A stretch of DNA of 64,000 bases from Mesodorylaimus sp. YZB2_4 (Eukaryota; Nematoda; Enoplea; Dorylaimida; Dorylaimidae), in NCBI GenBank assembly GCA_030248295.1, contig JASANH010001125.1, forward strand, positions 1 through 64,000. The letters run 5' to 3'. Of the stretch, positions 23,301 to 34,793 are shown one piece after another (positions within the stretch are counted from its first letter, which is position 1; every line of letters begins with the position of its first letter). Below the pieces are notes generated by a model. The model was not told the DNA's origin. It did no database searches and saw only the letters and a list, made by a program, of their open reading frames with translations. The translations under genes were made by a program, and so were the position numbers.

Positions 23301-25576
23301 GTCTAAAAAGATAAAATTTAGCGCACTGACGAGTTTGTTCAGTGCGAAGAATAAAAACTTTTACGGTGAAGCCTTCATTTTGGGTAAACACGGGAAAAAG
23401 CAGCAGAAGGGTGGAATGTTCATCTTGACTTCGTTTCCCGCTAGCTCTTTCGCCATTTCAGTTTGGCCACCAAAGTAATCGATGACAAGTTCCACAAATG
23501 TAAATAAACTACGAGCAAAGTACCTGAACGAAGAAGAGAAGGTGAAAGTTCGCAGTGGGGCATGGAATGAAAACAATATCTTCTAGTCTGGTCAGGTGAG
23601 AAAATTGACGTCAGACCTGACTGAAGTTTTGCTTCTTGCAGCTGCATGCTTTTTAACAACTCGCGCAAACATACGGATCCTGCTAGAATCTAGCGTTAAC
23701 AAGATACGGTCCTGGACTCATAGCCAAACGACTTCAAACACAGCATGCTGTACCCACAGTTTAATGGCCTACAGTTACTTTAGCACTTCAGGTTCTTGCG
23801 AGGGTTCCATCTTTGCACAGGGGATGTCCCAAAGCATCTGCTAGATCAGAGAAGATTCAAAGGCAGTTATTGAACTTTCTAATGTCGCATCAGGTAGATT
23901 AGTGTCTGTTATTATTGGTCACACGCCCCGGCGACAGGCAACCGAATTGCGGTATCGCCGCTTCCAGGCGCTTTGCTTAGCGATAGCGATTACGCGATTC
24001 GATGTCAGTGACAATCTTGTTGCGGAAATTCTGCTCTATCAAGTACCGCAGAAATTATAGAGCCGCCTCGGTCAAAGGCGCCTGTCACAATCAAATGGGC
24101 AGAGCTGGAAATTGGTCTGCCAGAGTTAAATTCTGGCTTTCGGAGAAGGCGGTGAAGCTCTTTCCTCGTCCTGCTCACCCTTCATCCTACTGGGGTTGGG
24201 GCCTCATGGAGCTCTCGAATCCAGGTCCCCTAAAAGGGCATGGACTGGACTGGGTATCAGTACCCCACGGGATAAGCGCTTGTTCGATGGTGAGTTAGGG
24301 CTAGCAAACCACCTACCTCTAACCTCATGGGGAAGATCCGAAACTCGATCATCCTACAGTATGGAGCAAGCGAGATGGGTTAAAAATTAGGTAATTTCAA
24401 GGCTTAATTTTACGTTTTCCCCTCTTTACAAAGATTTTTAGTGAATATTTTGAGGTGCGAAATGGAAAAAATTTCCAAAGCAGTAAAGCAAAAAAAAAAT
24501 ATCCGGTAGACTGAGCACATTTTTCTCTACAAAAATTGTCACTGACATGAACCCATGGTACCACTAAATATTTCCAAAAAATGCCCGCAACAGAGAGAAA
24601 ACGCATCAGACTTCAATTGCCCCATTGGGACCTGGAATAAGGCAACAGGGGCGGCGTAGGACAGGCAGGGCACAATAAAAAACAGACAACAAGATAAAAC
24701 TTTCAACTTTCAAAGTTATGCACGAAGTATTCCACTGTAGTTTCTATGCTTCTCCATGTCAACTTGCACCAAAACACTGACAGACAGCTTTCCAAAACCC
24801 CTCAGTGGGTTATTGGGAGGCTTTACCTCTGATATTGTCTAACAGTGGTGTATATGACATCATTCCATGGCTCTACATGTTATTCACACACGCAGCACCG
24901 CAAGGCCCGTTAGGTGACACACTGTATTTGAGGGGGCATGGGTTGTTCGATTAAAGTTTCAACAGGAGCTTATTGGAGAGCGACATAATCGAACTTACAG
25001 CAAGATTATTTCCCTAACTTTCATCTCCGTGCCGGGTAAACTTCTTAAACCGCTAAATGCATTCGGTCCAGCAGAGAGAATTTCCGAGGCAAAAGAAACA
25101 AGGGACAAAAGCCCTTCGCACAAACTTTCAAAGCAAGTAAAAGCACTTACAAAAATGTAAACATGTTCGAAATAGCCATTGCCCTAGGAATGACAATCGA
25201 TACTGTACTCACGATCGCTGTTATCTGAAAAGCCAAACTTGCAGTTACACCCAATGAATCACGAAGAATAGAATGCTCGACTCACAGGGAATATGCCGCA
25301 CATCCATATCATGAATCCCGCTCTTCTATAGCTTGATACGTAATGAAAAATAAAGTAAATCTTGCCAAGGAAAAGCACGACAATTCCCAGACAGAATATT
25401 ATTGAAAGGCAAATAATTACTTCGTATTCTAAGGTGAGTTCTGGAAAAAAAAGATGGGCAGGTAACGCTTCTAGTAGTATCAGATTACTGCCATAGAACA
25501 TAAGTATCTGGTGTGCCATGAAGATTGATACTCTTTGAAGAGCACAATTTTCCGCGGAGCTGGAGGTCTGTGTCAC
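20375..25576 (-). CDS. Organic solute transporter subunit alpha (OST-alpha/TMEM184 family), 6 exons
   Basis: Seven-pass membrane protein of the family that exports bile acids and steroids (SLC51A) or its TMEM184 relatives. Exons: 25576..25286, 25224..25151, 23523..23365, 23302..23185, 23126..22871, 21072..20375. Phases agree at every join, giving 531 residues. Family marks: an early membrane helix followed by YVSSYRRAGFMIWMCGIFP, VIPRAM, ELVIDYFGGQTEMAKEL, the Cys-rich IPPFCCFFPCLP then KASPQNLRRL, YFVAAVVWTD, FVSTMTAMYGINLY, QLMLILYNFQNYIF, and YDRFALLVESFIISM in the last exon. The two middle introns are only 62 and 58 nt. The last exon adds an acidic cytosolic tail of about 200 residues, longer than in human OST-alpha. 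The 1.8-kb last intron holds a foldback element. Start Met at 25576 is the first in frame. Confidence 0.9.
21375..22270. mobile_element. Foldback element with CCCCCACT-GAGACGA word ends, in OST-alpha intron
   Basis: Arms about 21375..21513 and 22120..22270 are near-complementary over roughly 140 bp, each a run of units such as cccccactgagacgatt / gggggaatcgtctcagt. The interior (about 600 bp) has no recognised gene. It sits wholly inside the last intron of the transporter gene. No target duplication was identified. Confidence 0.75.
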
Positions 25577-26155
25577 TTTACAATGCCATCGCTGGACTTA
25601 GCATGCAATTTTGTATTGTGGGCTACTTGTTGTGAGGGTAGAAAATTGAATAGGAGATTCTAAAATGATTCAGCTGATTCAGAATCGAACCCTGAACTAA
25701 TTATATGTGGTTCTTTTGGCTAACTTGAAAATAAAAAAAAGCGGGACCAAAAAATATGTAAGTACCATAATTAATGGCACGCCCGATTCCGATCACAGTA
25801 GAACATTCGACACGAAGCCTTTACATAAGAGTACAGTGGCTTGAAATTTGCTCATTCAGCTTCCTCCTCAAACATTCACCCTCCTAAACCCATAGGATTC
25901 AATAATCAATCTCAAATGGCCCCTAGGTTGTCAGATCTACATAATATGTGCCTCGACTAATACTGCAGTATGATGCAGTCGATGGGCAGAGCAGCATATA
26001 AGAGAACTTGAATGTAAAAGTGCGCTGTAAATTTTATTCCCCCCCCCCCCCCAAGTAAGTTTCCCTTCATTAATTTCTCGTCTTGGACCCGTTATTGTTA
26101 AGGCCATCAGGGCGTAAGCAGGACAATGCTCTGGGGCAATGGAAGACAACGGAGA

Positions 26156-26600
26156 TCATATTCGGTAGCTCACCAAGGTAAAGGTGCAGAACAAGTTACC
26201 TGAGAAGAAAAGTGGACAGTGTAAAACTCAACAGCACTCATTCAGAATGCGCACTTACTGTAATTCAGTTTGTAAGCTTCTCATTCCGTTTAAAAGTGGG
26301 TCGACCTGCTTGAAATTCCTGCAGAAGCACCACGCCTCGCTATAGGCTCTTACTGTATTTACCCACCGTCATGGCTGTATAAAATTCCATAGCACGCTGA
26401 TCGTGCATTTCTTACACTTTAAACTTTACCATCGCAGACCTCGCCATCTTACCATCATAATATTGTTTAGCCGTGGGTGCAGTACGGGCGCAGTGATTTC
26501 TTGCATCGTCCCCACTGTCCTTTACTCCCAGGTTTAGTCCAACCATTTCAATAGAAAGCACCAACGAGCCGAAGCAGAGCAGACGACTGGCACACCACAC
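26156..26600 (-). CDS. Possible small secreted peptide (2 exons)
   Basis: Exon 1 26600..26453 encodes a hydrophobic start (MWCASRLLCFGSLVLSIEMV) typical of a signal peptide and ends at GATG|GTAAGA. The best polypyrimidine acceptor downstream (cttttcttctcag) gives exon 2 26199..26156, in phase, ending TGA. The 63-residue product would have two cysteines after the signal, NHC...NLFC, 18 residues apart. I do not recognise it. Two other donors and weaker acceptors exist, so the exon 2 choice is uncertain. Confidence 0.35.
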
Positions 26601-27419
26601 TCGGCTTGTGCGCAGCTACCAACTGACTGCGCTGAGGAAGACTGTTTTGTCACTGAGGCTTAACTCGTATCAGCTTAGCCGATTTGAATGCTTATTGTTT
26701 TTGCACCCCGCCTGATATTTGCGCAAGGCGCTACGGAGGGTTTTCAGGGCGAGCACGTGTGCTTCTGCCTCTGTTGTTTGTCTACGTGGGAGAAAATGGG
26801 CGTAAACCGCTCTACCTAGAAGGATGTGCGTGGTACGGTCGGAGATTGTGGTACCGGTGCTAATTGATAGTGTCAAAAAATACGGCTTATGCATAAAAGA
26901 GCGCCAGAAATGATAATATGTGCAATAATATTCTCCTACGCGGTTCAAACACCACCTTCGCTGTTTCAATATAAAACAGTTTGCAGATTTTCTGGAGATA
27001 GCACAAAAAACTATTAGGCGTTGGTCCCAGTCTTACCTCCATTTCATTATATTGGTCATTATTGGTGGATCATTAGTTTTGATGGCTGTCTGTGTAAGAT
27101 ACCTGCCATTTACGACCACCAGCCCAGACCTGCGCCAGAACCATTTATACGGGCATCAGGTTGATTGGGGAACTTGGACCCCATCGAGATACAGAGTACA
27201 GCCTAGGCATATATACCCTCTGGTCCATGCTCTGATACAGGAACAATAATTGAGGGTTCATTAGAAGTCATACCCGGTTTACTCAAAAAAACACATGACG
27301 TTGAAGAGCACAAACGACTTTGATCGCCAATTAAGAGTAGTGAGGGCACGGAAATTTTTGAGATAGGGTTTCTGTTAGGGTCGGCCGAGACCTTGCCAAG
27401 TGAAAATTTTGACCCCACG

Positions 27420-27625
27420 ATTTTTTGCGCTTATTTGTATGTGAGAGCGGCCCACCTGAAATGCCAAGCAAATGATCTTGCTGTGTAAATCCGCCACCAA
27501 TTTCTGAAAACACGGTTTGCAGAAAGTGTGAAAACAAGCCAGAACTTTCGGCTGTTGATAACGACCCCGCATAATGGACAACGAGTAACGTTAGCGATAT
27601 CATGCAAAACACTAGCTAATAAATT
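27420..27625 (-). pseudogene. RING-finger (TRIM-type) fragment with a frameshift
   Basis: One minus-strand frame reads NVTRCPLCG. The next frame continues QQPKVLACFHTFCKPCFQKL and SKIICL. Together they give the spacing of a C3HC4 RING as in TRIM ubiquitin ligases (CPxC, PKxLxCxHTFCxxC). The two parts are one base out of register and the final CPxC pair is not complete. I call it a broken or partial RING exon. Neighbouring coding sequence was not found. Confidence 0.5.
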
Positions 27626-28627
27626 CCGAAGGCGGCCAACATTTTTGTTTTCTGGTGTAATGACTAATATATCCTGAGCCTATTGTACCTGAAGTGTGAT
27701 ATTGAATTTGCAGCTGCGGCGTTGCAAACTGTCGCGACCAGGCATAGAACTCAATCTATATAGTTTCATAACCACGTGGTCAGTCGCGATCGTACATTTA
27801 AAAAATGACCGCTTCTTCGCGCCTGTCACTACGAAATTCCGATATCGCGGCATGGAACCAGTGTTGAGGTAGACCCATCATCGATGGCCACACGGTACAT
27901 GAACTATGGCTCACGGCTGCAGCCAATATGTCTGCACTGGCAAGGTCTCGCCATCATCATAGTCAAACAAAAGGAGGAGGGCTGCGTCTTGCAGTTGACA
28001 CTCATCGTCAGCGAGCCAGTCAGATCACACGTCTCCCGAGCAGCAACGTTAAAAAATGGGCAGGGACAACTCATTAAGAGAGGATTTATGAGAGACTCGG
28101 CACACATGCAATATAATTGGCCAGTCGACTTTTTTGACCTTCGTTTTTTCGCGCTTTATCGAAAGTACTCACAAAACTGGTTGTCTTGGTCGCAGTATGT
28201 ACAATATTTTTAAAATGCCTATACAGTATATGGAAAGATAGCACAGTATAGGTAAAAAGTGGACATTTTTGGTCAAAACATTATGACTTGCTTATTTTTA
28301 GGCCTAAATCAATTTTAAAAATACAGAAATGATCGCTACAGTCTGAGGAATCCGAATCTTGTTTAAATTAGCCGGCTCTAAACTAAAATCTAAATGACAT
28401 AAGAGCGGCTTCGGCTGCTTACGCTAGGAATCGCCAGTTGATTCATAACTTTTTCACTTTTCAACTACGTGTCAGTCGAATTTTGTGATAGAGTATCTGT
28501 CTTTCTTGAAAAACAAGAAAAGCTATAAATTTACTGGCGATTCTCATGCATTGCTTCTGGACCAAGCTTACCAATTTCTTGAGTTTTTGAAGCTTTGATT
28601 ATCGAAGACTGCATGAAGGCTGTGACC
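27626..28627. other. Spacer, no gene recognised
   Basis: Open but uncharacteristic frames at 27884..28213. No repeat copy recognised. Confidence 0.35.
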
Positions 28628-28905
28628 CAGGATCGACCGAACACGGTTTTTGCACCGAACCGAACCTTACCGAACTTTTTCTCAAATCTCACTGAACCCG
28701 AACCGAACCGGACCGAACCTACCTACCGAACCTTACCGAACTTTCTATGTTCACCCTTAGCACATCCTACATAAAGTATCATCATCTATACCGAGTGCCA
28801 TAAAGAATGACCCGCTAATGTTTCGTCTTCAACAAGCCTTAATCTGCAAGTTATCGCGGTAAATTTGATACCATTGTGTTCAGCATTCGATTCTGAGTCA
28901 GTTTG
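28628..28905. repeat. GGTTCG-word inverted repeat, left copy
   Basis: CAGGATCGACCGAACACGG followed by many ACCGAACC words and about 150 bp of unique sequence. It matches the reverse complement of 39690..39917 over its whole length, including ccataaagaatgacc and gcaagttatcgcggtaa. The outermost 20 bp look like a hAT-type terminus, but the outer flanks of the two copies do not share an 8-bp duplication. Confidence 0.75.
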
Positions 28906-30017
28906 ACCTATTTTGCCGTTATATTCACCATTCGTTTTTAAAACGCGATATAGCCGAAGTACCAACTGTCACAACTTTTTTCACAATATCCAAGCGAGTT
29001 CGTTTCGGCAAGCTTTAACTCAGCTTCTGGAGTTGCTTTGGACTTTACTCGATCCCATTTCATTGCATAAGCAAATCCTTCCCAGACTGAGTAGTCTAAT
29101 GGTTCAAATCGGGACTATTCAGAAGCCAACGCTTAGCTTTGATAAAATCAGGGAAAGTGATCCCTGCACCATTTCTCTGAATCTTTGTGGGTTTAAGCCT
29201 TCGTGCCATCTTGCTGAGATGTCCAGTTGTTCCCAAATACCTTTCTTCCATATTTCCATGGCAAACCATTTCCATTTGAACGGAATCATTGACTGTAACT
29301 TTACCCGACATGACCAGCGGTGTAACCAAATTTCTGAGGTCTTGACTTTTCATTTCTTGTACAGGCAACTGTTCAGTATTATGGACACTGATTTGCGAGT
29401 GCACTGCCCGATGATGCAAATGCTCTATCCTTCCTGTGTTAGTGTAAAGTTTACTACAACGCGACTGCTTCTGTAGAAAACTAGCCATTTATGTTAGTGT
29501 CATTCTTTAAAGCACCCGATATTTTCAAAATATTCAGAAGTCACTCCTTTCAATCATTTTTCAAATTGAAATTTTGAAGATAATGAAGAAAGGACCGAAT
29601 AATTAAGGAAAAGGGACAGAGAAATTTATAGCTAAAACGAAACCTCAAACAAAATGACCGCGTTTTTTTCCAATAAAAGAGGAAATACGAAATTGGTTGT
29701 TCGGTTCGACCGGTTCGGTCGATGGGGGCCATCCATAAAGGTCGACCGCAGCCTAGGGGGGGGAGGGGGTTGGCAAAAAGTGGTCAGCCGCGGTCGGGGG
29801 AGGGGAAGGGGTAGCGCCAATGGTCGACCGCAGCAAATTTTTAGACTTTTGATGACAAAAAACACCTTTTATCTTCACCAGTAGTGCGCGTTCAAACCTT
29901 CAAAACTTTTTGTCTTCTCTTCTCCTTGGTCGTTCATTCTCGATTATTCAATTTCGGGTTCATCAAGACTCTTATTCCCAACTGGAATGGCATCTAATCC
30001 AAAAGGGAAAAGTTCGG

Positions 30018-30360
30018 AGGCGATGGCTAAGCTGATTTAGGCATTGATCCGCCTTTCTGGCCCGCACCCCTGACTGGGAGGCCGAGGTTCTATTCCGACG
30101 GAGGACGGCAGTTTAGTAGCTTGTCGTTGGCTTGGGACACCTGGCTCCGGGCGACACCACGTTACTGTCAAACGGCGGACGCCCACCCAAGGGGCAGAGA
30201 ATTGGGAAACTGTCTTCAAACACCAGTCGAGATGGTCCCTAAGCTAACGATAAGCCCAAGCCCCTTCTCACCCAGTATGCCCTCGTGTTGAGGTGCTCCC
30301 AGTGAAGACACAGGGGACCTGCCATGAGAGCTTGTCACCTCTGGGGATAGGTCGGTATCA
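30018..30360 (+). mobile_element. tRNA-headed SINE, copy d
   Basis: Head ATGGCTAAGCTGATTTAGGC with GGGAGGCCGAGGTTCTATTC at the B-box position, then the body with gaggtgctcccagtgaagaca. Same family as copies at 13976, 38821 and 40906, diverged. Confidence 0.6.
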
Positions 30361-30900
30361 CCTTTTTCCAGGATCGAGATCAGGGCAAGCCCGATCGGGA
30401 TCGGGATTTTTTGTTTGAGGTCGAACAGTTTGCACGCACGAAGGAGATGAGTCTATTTTCCAGACTAAAGCACACTTTAGTCATCCAGGTTTTTTATCAG
30501 GTCGAGTTTCAGTCATAAATAAGCTGAAATTGATGAGTACCGTATTTCCTCGGAATTCTCCCCGCGGGAGAAATTTTTTCAAATGGGTCCCAGACGGGGG
30601 AGAATAACAGAGGGGGGATGATTTCCAGAGGGGGGAGAATAAAGTTCAATCGGGGTCTAGACAGGGGAGAATAACCAGGGGGGGGGGGAGGATTTCGAGG
30701 AAATACGGTACCTTCGCAGTTTCGATACTCGTCCAGCAAGGTCAGCCTGGGCTAAGTAAAATTAGTGTTGCTATCATGATCGATTTAAGCCGATGTTGCT
30801 GTTGCCTCTTCATCGCTACTGCTTCATGCCAGATATGATGGATCAGAGTGCAACATGCTTATGCATACCATAATTATTTTTAGAATCCCGATGCCTCAAT
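30340..30900 (+). repeat. Dispersed repeat, copy 1 (interrupted)
   Basis: Shares gggataggtcgg, actaaagcacactt, catccaggttttt, taagctg and later ccagca..gcctgggctaa with 45385..45800. It is interrupted by the MITE at 30540..30708, where copy 2 is uninterrupted. Confidence 0.65.
30540..30708. mobile_element. MITE, CCGTATTTCCTCG termini, TA duplication
   Basis: Starts CCGTATTTCCTCGG and ends CGAGGAAATACGG, flanked by TA on each side. The related repeat at 45385..45800 shows the empty site, confirming the limits. The interior is runs of gggggagaat words. Confidence 0.85.
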
Positions 30901-31547
30901 GTCAGGATCAGGATTGGGATCCCATCCCTCACAGCCGCGCTTATCATCTCATGACTGCTGGCCAGCTAATATGATTGGAAGTCCCGTAGAAAACTGAGCC
31001 GGCGCGGCCCAACCCGCAAAACTTTAAAAAAATATGGGGAAAAGTTGTGGGAAAAGTTTGTGGAGGCTTTTACAAAATAGAAATCCGCTCCATAAATCAG
31101 AAAGATTTGTCTTCGAAGGAGATGGCATCTGGTCGAGCTCAAGAAAGCATAAGACGAAACATTTAACGAAACTGCGTTTGGAAGGGGGGGTCTGGCTGAA
31201 GTGGTCGACCATTTTTGAGGGGGGTTCGCGATAAGTGGTCGGCATGCGGTCAGGGGGGGGGGGGGGGGGAGGGGGGTCAAAAAATCGAGATTTTGTGCGG
31301 TCGACCTTTATGGATGGCCCCATGCTGGGCTGTGACAGAGCTCCATGAGTTCTCTGCCAAATTTTCAGGTTTCGCTGGGAAAAGCTAAAAACTACTTTTC
31401 TTACGTTTATTTGACATTGACGGCAGTTAGAGGGTAATATGATCGAGAGAGTCAATCACTCAACTGCCACTGCGCTTAGGATAAAAGCTGTTTGGTGTTT
31501 CACAATAAAAGCATGCTCATCCAGCCACTTCACGCGTACTTTGCACG

Positions 31548-31579
31548 ACGACAACAACAACAACAACAACAACAACAAC
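31548..31579. repeat. (AAC)n microsatellite
   Basis: About ten uninterrupted ACA/AAC units. Confidence 0.95.
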
Positions 31580-31658
31580 GCAAGATACCAAACCATCAAA
31601 CTATTTTGACTGAATAATTCCTGTTTATCGACACAGTGGTACATGTCGGGGCTCCACC

Positions 31659-32439
31659 TCATAACCGAAAATAAAAGCACTGGATTGGCGTGAAGAAACA
31701 ATTTCTATAAACGCGATTGGGTCGAGGACTTCGTATTTGTATGCCTTGTTTTGGAATATATATTCCATGCGTCTGTGAAATCGACTGCAGCGTACTGGAT
31801 GAGAACGGTAGACTTTTATCTCCGCCATCTTCAGATAATTGTTGGATTTGCTTTATATTTCCATAAACCACTAACATTTTCCTGAAAACAGATAACCTGA
31901 CGGAAAACTGATGGAATGTACGACAACTAGAGCCACTTTTCACGTTTTACAGCCGCGAATAAATGGCTGCCTCACCGTTTTCTTGTTTCTATTCCTTCTA
32001 TCATTTTCATGTTCATGTTTTACCACATCACCAAACGCTTATGCGCACTCGAGAATGAAGGGACACATTCCCGTAACTGCGCACCAGGCGTGAGAGGTAG
32101 ACGCCTAACCCACCAGACCACGAGGCCGGTAAAGTTCTATCCTGGTTCTAACGTTCCAGCCGATGTTTCACATCGGCTGGAACGTTAGAATGGAACGTGG
32201 AACGTTGGCACAAACTTGGAACGTGGAACGTTACGTATCTAGTTATAAGGCCAGATAGACAACGGAAAACTCATAATGTCAAGCAAAGTTTTCTAAGCTC
32301 ATGTATTTTCTGAACACCGATTCTCCTAATAATATTCTTACCTCTGACTCAGCAAATCAGGGAATCTATAAATGGATTCGCTCAAAGGAGTAGTCAGTAT
32401 AAGAAGTGTGAGACACAGATATACTTTTCCCAAATCCAT
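31659..32439 (-). CDS. Allatostatin-C-like neuropeptide precursor 2
   Basis: Exons 32439..32342 and 31881..31659 (GTAAGA...TTTTCAG, phase 2), 106 residues. Signal peptide MDLGKVYLCLTLLILTTPLSES. The C terminus reads NRVYRNCFFTPIQCFYFRL, with cysteines at residues 94 and 101, six residues apart, and Phe right after the second Cys as in allatostatin C. It differs by a further YFRL tail. Release on the N side would be at single Arg residues. The first exons and peptide cores match those of the gene at 8083..8741, while the spacer between signal and peptide has diverged completely, as usual for peptide precursors. The intron carries a tRNA-like SINE and a perfect hairpin (32146..32190). Identification rests on the core, its C-terminal place and the signal peptide. 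Confidence 0.88.
32035..32130 (-). repeat. tRNA-Glu-like SINE head
   Basis: Reverse complement reads CCTCGTGGTCTGGTGGGTTA then GGCGTCTACCTCTCACGCC, a tRNA-Glu(CTC)-like anticodon arm, then a gtgcgcagttacggg stretch. Similar copies: about 46745..46800, 49245..49330 (-) and 53222..53290 (+). Confidence 0.6.
32146..32190. repeat. Perfect 21-bp hairpin
   Basis: Arms TTCTAACGTTCCAGCCGATGT and its exact complement, separated by TTC, followed by tggaacg words to about 32235. Lies in the intron of allatostatin-C-like gene 2. Confidence 0.95.
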
Positions 32440-33764
32440 GTCGCCTTTCGCCTGGAGGATAGAAAGCAGGTGTGGAAAGATCTGCAGGAAATGAGATAGC
32501 CGTATTTTAAATGTCAGCATGAGCGGATGTGTGACTCCAGAAATAATCTCTCGCGGGCGTCTAGGCTCATTATAACATTGTCACAGTACATATTCGACGG
32601 CGGAATTCAGCCTAATGATCCAATTAGTGAGAGCGCAAATTGCCGCAGCAAACGACAGTCTTGGAAGCTCTGTCGATTGACGTCTCATTTCCGCTGAGCT
32701 TGCAATCGGAATAGTCAATATTTGCTGCCTAGGAAGTAGATCATGAGTGCTTTGGGTGCTCGGCAAAGCCCGCCGCAATCTTTACGTGCCAATCAGCTTA
32801 TAGATTGCAAATGTACAAGTTACTGAGAGCGTAGTTAGTGGCTCCAAAGAATGTTTGTAAAATCGATCAGTTCAAGTTACTGAGCAAGCTACTTCATAGG
32901 AATATGCTAGACATACCAATTTGTGATTTCGGGTTAGAGAGCTGTAGAGATATGCCAATTCCGGCCAGCTATAAAGCAATGCCGTTTTTTAGACGGAAGA
33001 AATGGATTTTATGAAGTTTTCAACAAAGAAACAGGAATGGTAAATAATGAGCACGAGTGGGAATCGAGTCCTCGCCCTCGAGATTACCAGTCCGTATACA
33101 CTTCGAATGATAGTGAGATGAAGTTGGGTGAGGGAGAGGGGAGAGAGGCTTTGATCTAGCTTACCCTACTGACTTAAGTACACCACACCCGAATATTGCT
33201 TACCGATCGTACGGATGATATTGTTTGCTGCCATGGGCACCGACCAAGCGCGCCATCGACTTGCCGAATCCGATGGGGGGGGGGGGGGGGAATGATGAAA
33301 ACGAAAACCAAGACGAGTGATCGAAAGATGGCGTTGGCGTGTAGTGACTAACACGAAAATACGCTCTGACTAATACATGAACAGACGCTTTATTTATATC
33401 CTTCCTAATACACATGTCTGCTAAGAACTACTCTATCAGCACAAACACGAACAAAAGGAAACAGGTCCAAGTGGACTGAGGCGAAATGACATCACGCAAA
33501 ATGGGCTAAAACACGGGACCTAGCCCGTGATCGGGAACATCTTGTTTGTGTATGCCTAATCAAACATGATAATCAGGACCTATTCTATTGCATGAGTGTC
33601 CATCCATAATCCTATTCTGGCATCGCGCTTATCATGGGGCATGATGTTCAACGCGCGGCAAAACTTTGACTTCAAATACCTTATCACACAAGCTAGGGAT
33701 TAAGACGAAAGCGTCCTCGCTCGTTCCACTTCTATGTCCAAAGTTCGGGTTTGTAACGACTTAC
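32440..33764. other. Spacer upstream of allatostatin-C-like gene 2
   Basis: No gene recognised; a run of 13 G near 33277..33290. Confidence 0.35.
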
Positions 33765-33947
33765 CTTGATCGGGCTAACTCGCAGACCATTGCCGCGTGT
33801 CCGAGTTGGCGCTAGGGCTGGGGCTGGGGCGGTTGCTGGCAACCCTGATGGTACTTCTGGGCCATTGGATTGAGGTGGTTGTGGAAGCGTGGTCGGGGTT
33901 GGTGCCACAGGTTGGACTGACTGGCTGATCGACAAGGGTGCCGCGGC
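33765..33947 (-). pseudogene. Pro/Ala-rich exon cut by a hAT insertion
   Basis: The minus-strand frame is open, GC-rich and low complexity (QPVAPTPTTLPQPPQSNG and onward). It ends at a strong donor, ATCAAG|GTAAGTCG. At its 5' side it runs directly into the terminus of the hAT copy at 33948. It looks like an exon of an unidentified gene truncated by the insertion. It could also be chance reading of GC-rich DNA. Confidence 0.4.
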
Positions 33948-34745
33948 TAGACGTCGGATCAGGTCGGGTTGAACCCGACGGGTCGGGCCCGACCCGACCC
34001 GAACCGAAATTCCCTGACCCGAAATTTCGGGTCGGGTTGACCCCAATTTGTTATAAGCAGCTGAAGCTCCTTGAGACAAAAACTTCGCACAATTCCTCTT
34101 AACATGTGGTGACTTCAGTGTAAGGGTGACTGCTTGAAGATATTTCGACCCTATTTTACGCATCTGAATTTTCTTCTTTAGTTGTTCCCTGGTAGTCCTA
34201 AAAATCCTTTCAAAACAGCATTTGTTCCTATTTCCCACAATAGTAGTCAAATAATTAAACCCTTACTAGGTCGTAAAGCGACCAGGGTCTATATGCTAGG
34301 GTCTGTATTGGCTAAATGGTCGTGTCTCTTACCTCCAGAGTGCGCATTCGCGTTTAGGTTCGAGTAAGCTATGGGTATGAGAATGCGTTTACGCTCCTTT
34401 GCTCTCTTTGGGAATGTACAGGCGGCAGTATGCGAAACCTGAATGGCGTGTATTCTCAAAGGAAACAGATTATAGTCTTAAGCCAGATTTAACCAGTCTG
34501 AATATTAGAGTCTAGTTGCATAAGTTAAGAGCCAAAAACAGGCTGTGCTGAAAATACGCAAATATATATTGACCCATGCTGGAATATGCTCCTAGTCTTT
34601 ACAAGAGATACTGCTTACGAGGTCATATTGTGCTGAAAACAAGCAAAACCTTGACTACTGATGAAGGTAAGGGCATCTATGACTTTTGAGCACAGCTAAA
34701 ACTGTTTTGCGATGTAACATGGTCAAGGAGTCAAGTCTGTAAGTC
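33948..34745 (-). mobile_element. One end of a TAGAC-type hAT element
   Basis: Begins TAGACGTCGGATCAGGTCGGG with dense GGGTCG words. It then matches in reverse complement the right part of the 15935..19653 element (for example the ttcctatttcccacaa, gatactgcttacgaggtcat and catggtcaaggagtcaa blocks). The other end is missing. Confidence 0.75.
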
Positions 34746-34793
34746 TGTAACAGTCAGGACAGTCTGTAACCATACCAATGTGCTCACACCAAA

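Larger units (their letters stand above)
29725..31321. mobile_element. DNA element with 26-bp perfect TIRs (GGGGCCATCCATAAAGG...)
   Basis: Left end GGGGCCATCCATAAAGGTCG continuing ACCGCA, right end its exact complement (31296..31321). Both inner sides carry GGTCGACC/GGTCAGCCGC words and long G runs. A 3-bp ATG occurs on both flanks (29722..29724, 31322..31324), a possible target duplication. The interior holds a SINE (30018..30360) and a TA-flanked MITE (30540..30708). No transposase frame seen. Confidence 0.75.

Noticed and set aside
27331..27603. A 90-residue frame with a signal-peptide-like start and a KRKK site
   Set aside because: The same DNA in neighbouring frames encodes RING-finger motifs with correct cysteine spacing, so the signal-like frame is probably a shadow.
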